Shown here: positions 3,257 to 5,598 of the stretch, piece by piece
Layout of the letters: each line of letters starts with the position of its first letter
Position numbering within the stretch: position 1 is the stretch's first letter
From: Anaerolineales bacterium
GTDB taxonomy: Bacteria; Chloroflexota; Anaerolineae; Anaerolineales; VGOW01
Length of the DNA stretch: 5,598 nucleotides
NCBI GenBank assembly: GCA_919901875.1
Contig: CAKKQG010000183.1
Span: forward strand, 1 to 5,598
Direction: 5' to 3'
Translations under genes and position numbers: made by a program
Notes under the pieces: model-generated
Database searches by the model: none
What the model was told of the DNA's origin: nothing
What the model saw: the letters and a program-made list of their open reading frames with translations, nothing else

Positions 3257-5598
3257 ATGGCAGTAAAAGTTCTGGTGGTGGACGACGATCCTCAAACGTT
3301 GCAGTTGATGAGTCATATCGTGCGAGCGCAAGGTTATGAGGTGACGACGGCGATCTCGGGCGCGGAGGCGTTGCGCCAAGTAAGTATCGCCCGCCCCGAC
3401 GTGATGTTGTTGGACGTGATGATGCCGGAGATGGATGGGATCGAGGTCTGCCGCCGTTTACGGGCGAATAAAAATTATGCCGATCTGCCGATTGTGTTAC
3501 TGACGGCGATGGCTGAGCCCGGAGATCACGCCGATGGTTTGCTGGCGGGGGCAGATGATTATATTGCCAAGCCGGTGGATCCGGCGTCGTTGGTAGCGCG
3601 CATTAAATCGGTGTTGCGCCGTTCACGATCCGATCAGCCGCTCGGTGATCTGTTAACCGAGATCGCCAATGGCGCGGTCATGACTCTGGGGGCGGTGATG
3701 GCGTGGATTTTGATCGCCGACGAAGAACGCGGCATGTTGAGATCGGCGGTGGTGGCGGGGGCTGTAGGCGAGATGGATCCGCAAATTTTTTTGCGTTCTG
3801 TCAAAGGCAGCCCGGGTGATGTTACCTTCCCTCTTTCTAAACAAATCAGCCCGTTGTGCGATGTGGTTCTCAACGATAGACCACTCATTGAACAGTTGCC
3901 GCAGGTGTTGTTAGAGATGCCCGGCGGCGAGTTGCTGGTGCGTGGTCTCGACTCTATTGCGGCACAAGTGGTGAGCATTCTGCCGCTTTCACTGCGCGGC
4001 AAAACATTGGGCGTGATGTTGGTGGCGCGGCGCGGTGATGCTCATGTGAATCCGCCCGACACGCGGTTATTAACCAGTATTGCGATACAAGCGGCGATGG
4101 CGATTGAGAATGTGCGACTCGTGCGCCGTCTGGAACAACGCGAGAAAGAAATTCAGCGAGACAACACTTTCCATCAGATGTTGATCAATACGATGGGCGA
4201 TGGTCTGGTGATGTTGGATCACAACAGCGAGATTTCGTTTGTCAATCAGCGTCTGTGTCGTATGACCGGTTACGACGCGACAGAGTTGATTGGTCGTCCC
4301 TTCGCCGATTTGATTCATCAAGGGGATAAAACTTCTGCCGATGTGTGGTTAGCCAGAACGAGCGGCACGACGTCGTTGGAGAAACGCCTGCGGCGCAAGA
4401 ATGGCACAGAGTTATCGGTCTTGGGGGTGCGAGTCCCGGCGTCGAAGAATGATTTCGGCGATGTCATTGTGATCACCGATGTTTCTGATCAAAAGGTGCG
4501 CGAGTCGGAGTTGATGCGCCGCACTAAGCAGTTGAGCGCGCTCAATAATGCGGCGCGCACGATGGCCTCGTCTCTGGAATTCGACTCGGTGCCTCAAACG
4601 ATCCTCGAAGAGGCAGTGCGTGTGTTGGGCGCCAATGCCGGCTCTATTGCTTTGCTGGATGAGACATCGTCTTTGGTTTTCAAAGCGGTGGTGGGACCCA
4701 GTTCCGAGAAACTGGTTAATGTAAAAGTCCCGGCAGGGCATGGGTTGATCGGCTGGGTGTCGCAAAACAGCAAGTCGGTGCGGGTGGACGATGTGCGAAA
4801 AGACCCGCGTTTTTATCGCGGTATTGACCAAACGACGGGGTTGACGACGCTCAATGTGATCGCGGTGCCGCTGCTCATCGCGCGACGGGTGATCGGGGTG
4901 CTGGAGTTGATCAACAAAGTTGAGGGCAAGTTTGATGACGAGGATTTGACCGTTGTTGAAACGTTGGCTCAGTCGGCGGCGGCAACGATTGAAAACGCTC
5001 GTTTGGTGCGCGACCTGCGCGTTCACGCGCTGGAGCTGGAGAAAGCCTACGCCGAACTCAAAGAAGCCGATCATCTTAAAAGTGAAATGGTGCAGAACGT
5101 TTCGCACGAATTACGCGCGCCGCTCACATTTATTCTGGGCTATATTGAGCTCTTGATGTCGAATGACTTTGGTCAGATCAGCGATGATCAGCGCAAAGCC
5201 TTGGACATTGTTCTTCGAAAGTGTTTGTCATTAACGAAAATTGTGAATGACATTGTGACGCTGCAAAAGTTGGAAATCTCCGGGCTGAACTTGCAAGCAG
5301 TGTCGTTGAATACGCTTTTGACTCAAACCTTACAAGCCGCTCAGTTTTCGGCGCAAGAGGCGCAACAAACGTTGGTGACCGATATGCCTGACCGTGACAT
5401 ACAAGTGACGGCAGATGATCAGCGACTCTCGCAGGTGTTGGATAATCTGGTGAACAACGCCATTAAGTTCAGCAAGCCCGGCGGCACGATCACTTTGCGT
5501 CTGCGCGAGGAACATTCCTTTGCGCGGATTGAGGTGGAGGATATGGGGATCGGCGTTCCAGCAGACAAACTGGAGAAAATCTTTGATCGGTTCTATCA
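3257..5598 (+). CDS. Hybrid sensor histidine kinase, REC-GAF-PAS-GAF-HisKA-HATPase (3' partial)
   Basis: The frame is open from ATG at 3257 to the window end (780 codons plus two bases). It begins with a receiver domain (about 1-122) with acidic pocket Asp9/Asp10, phosphoacceptor Asp53 in L-L-D-V-M-M-P, Thr83 and Lys105 (A-K-P). Next come a divergent GAF (about 127-286), a PAS domain (about 303-412, with F-V-N-Q-R-L and M-T-G-Y), a clearer GAF (about 438-580), a coiled-coil linker (578-612) and HisKA with phosphoacceptor His617 in S-H-E-L-R-A-P. In the ATPase, the N-box L-D-N-L-V-N-N-A-I-K-F-S is at 728-739, the G1 box D-M-G-I-G at 762-766 and the F-box F-D-R-F at 776-779; the G2 box lies beyond the window. 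No membrane helix or signal peptide is seen, so it is a cytosolic sensor. The N-terminal receiver suggests it is itself controlled by phosphotransfer. The stimulus and output partner are unknown. The neighbouring GAF exits (E-N-V-R-L-V-R and E-N-A-R-L-V-R) are alike. Confidence 0.93.
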   Translation, partial: MAVKVLVVDDDPQTLQLMSHIVRAQGYEVTTAISGAEALRQVSIARPDVMLLDVMMPEMDGIEVCRRLRANKNYADLPIVLLTAMAEPGDHADGLLAGADDYIAKPVDPASLVARIKSVLRRSRSDQPLGDLLTEIANGAVMTLGAVMAWILIADEERGMLRSAVVAGAVGEMDPQIFLRSVKGSPGDVTFPLSKQISPLCDVVLNDRPLIEQLPQVLLEMPGGELLVRGLDSIAAQVVSILPLSLRGKTLGVMLVARRGDAHVNPPDTRLLTSIAIQAAMAIENVRLVRRLEQREKEIQRDNTFHQMLINTMGDGLVMLDHNSEISFVNQRLCRMTGYDATELIGRPFADLIHQGDKTSADVWLARTSGTTSLEKRLRRKNGTELSVLGVRVPASKNDFGDVIVITDVSDQKVRESELMRRTKQLSALNNAARTMASSLEFDSVPQTILEEAVRVLGANAGSIALLDETSSLVFKAVVGPSSEKLVNVKVPAGHGLIGWVSQNSKSVRVDDVRKDPRFYRGIDQTTGLTTLNVIAVPLLIARRVIGVLELINKVEGKFDDEDLTVVETLAQSAAATIENARLVRDLRVHALELEKAYAELKEADHLKSEMVQNVSHELRAPLTFILGYIELLMSNDFGQISDDQRKALDIVLRKCLSLTKIVNDIVTLQKLEISGLNLQAVSLNTLLTQTLQAAQFSAQEAQQTLVTDMPDRDIQVTADDQRLSQVLDNLVNNAIKFSKPGGTITLRLREEHSFARIEVEDMGIGVPADKLEKIFDRFY

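Noticed and set aside
3634..4002. A 122-codon - strand frame opposite the first GAF domain.
   Set aside because: It is fully covered by the continuous kinase frame and has a Ser/Thr/Pro-rich composition with no family resemblance.
4412..5107. A 231-codon open frame on the - strand opposite the kinase gene.
   Set aside because: It lies wholly antisense to PAS, GAF and HisKA coding sequence with clear motifs. Its product is full of Arg, His and Gln in no recognisable pattern, typical of the complement of a GC-biased gene.

Overview
The window is a stretch of bacterial chromosome with moderate GC content (about half, estimated by eye). All recognisable genes lie on the + strand. The best guess for the source is an uncultured Chloroflexota (Anaerolineae-like) bacterium. 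This rests on the style of the palindromic intergenic repeats, the extended -10 boxes (TGATACAAT) close to start codons, and the cytosolic multi-sensor histidine kinase. No marker gene is present, so this is inference.

Region 1 (1-2117) is the tail of an aerobic respiratory cluster. It holds the last 53 codons of cytochrome c oxidase subunit III, the short three-helix subunit IV, an unrecognised two-helix membrane protein of about 88 residues, and a membrane-anchored monohaem cytochrome c. The cytochrome has five predicted helices, four of which look like a duplicated two-helix unit. A perfect terminator-type hairpin (618-654) separates subunit IV from the small membrane gene, whose start codon follows the T-tract directly.

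Region 2 (2117-2307) is a 190-base gap with three consecutive palindromic structures: a 9-bp hairpin touching the cytochrome stop codon, a roughly 90-base imperfect composite hairpin, and a perfect 32-base palindrome with a T-tract that serves as a terminator. The two terminator stems in the window (618-650 and 2245-2276) share the skeleton AGACC-N5-GGTTT although their central five bases differ.

Region 3 (2308-5598) holds a YgfZ/IBA57-type folate-binding protein, linked in other bacteria to iron-sulfur protein maturation. Ten bases later comes a long cytosolic sensory histidine kinase with the order REC-GAF-PAS-GAF-HisKA-HATPase. The window cuts it at codon 780, inside the ATPase domain.

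Functionally, the first block handles terminal electron transfer to oxygen. YgfZ and the kinase may form a second short transcription unit, started from an extended -10 box so close to the YgfZ ATG that the mRNA may be leaderless. No RNA gene, insertion sequence, CRISPR array or defence locus is visible. The most unusual items are the duplicated-helix cytochrome, the small gene whose start abuts a terminator, and the shared terminator skeleton.
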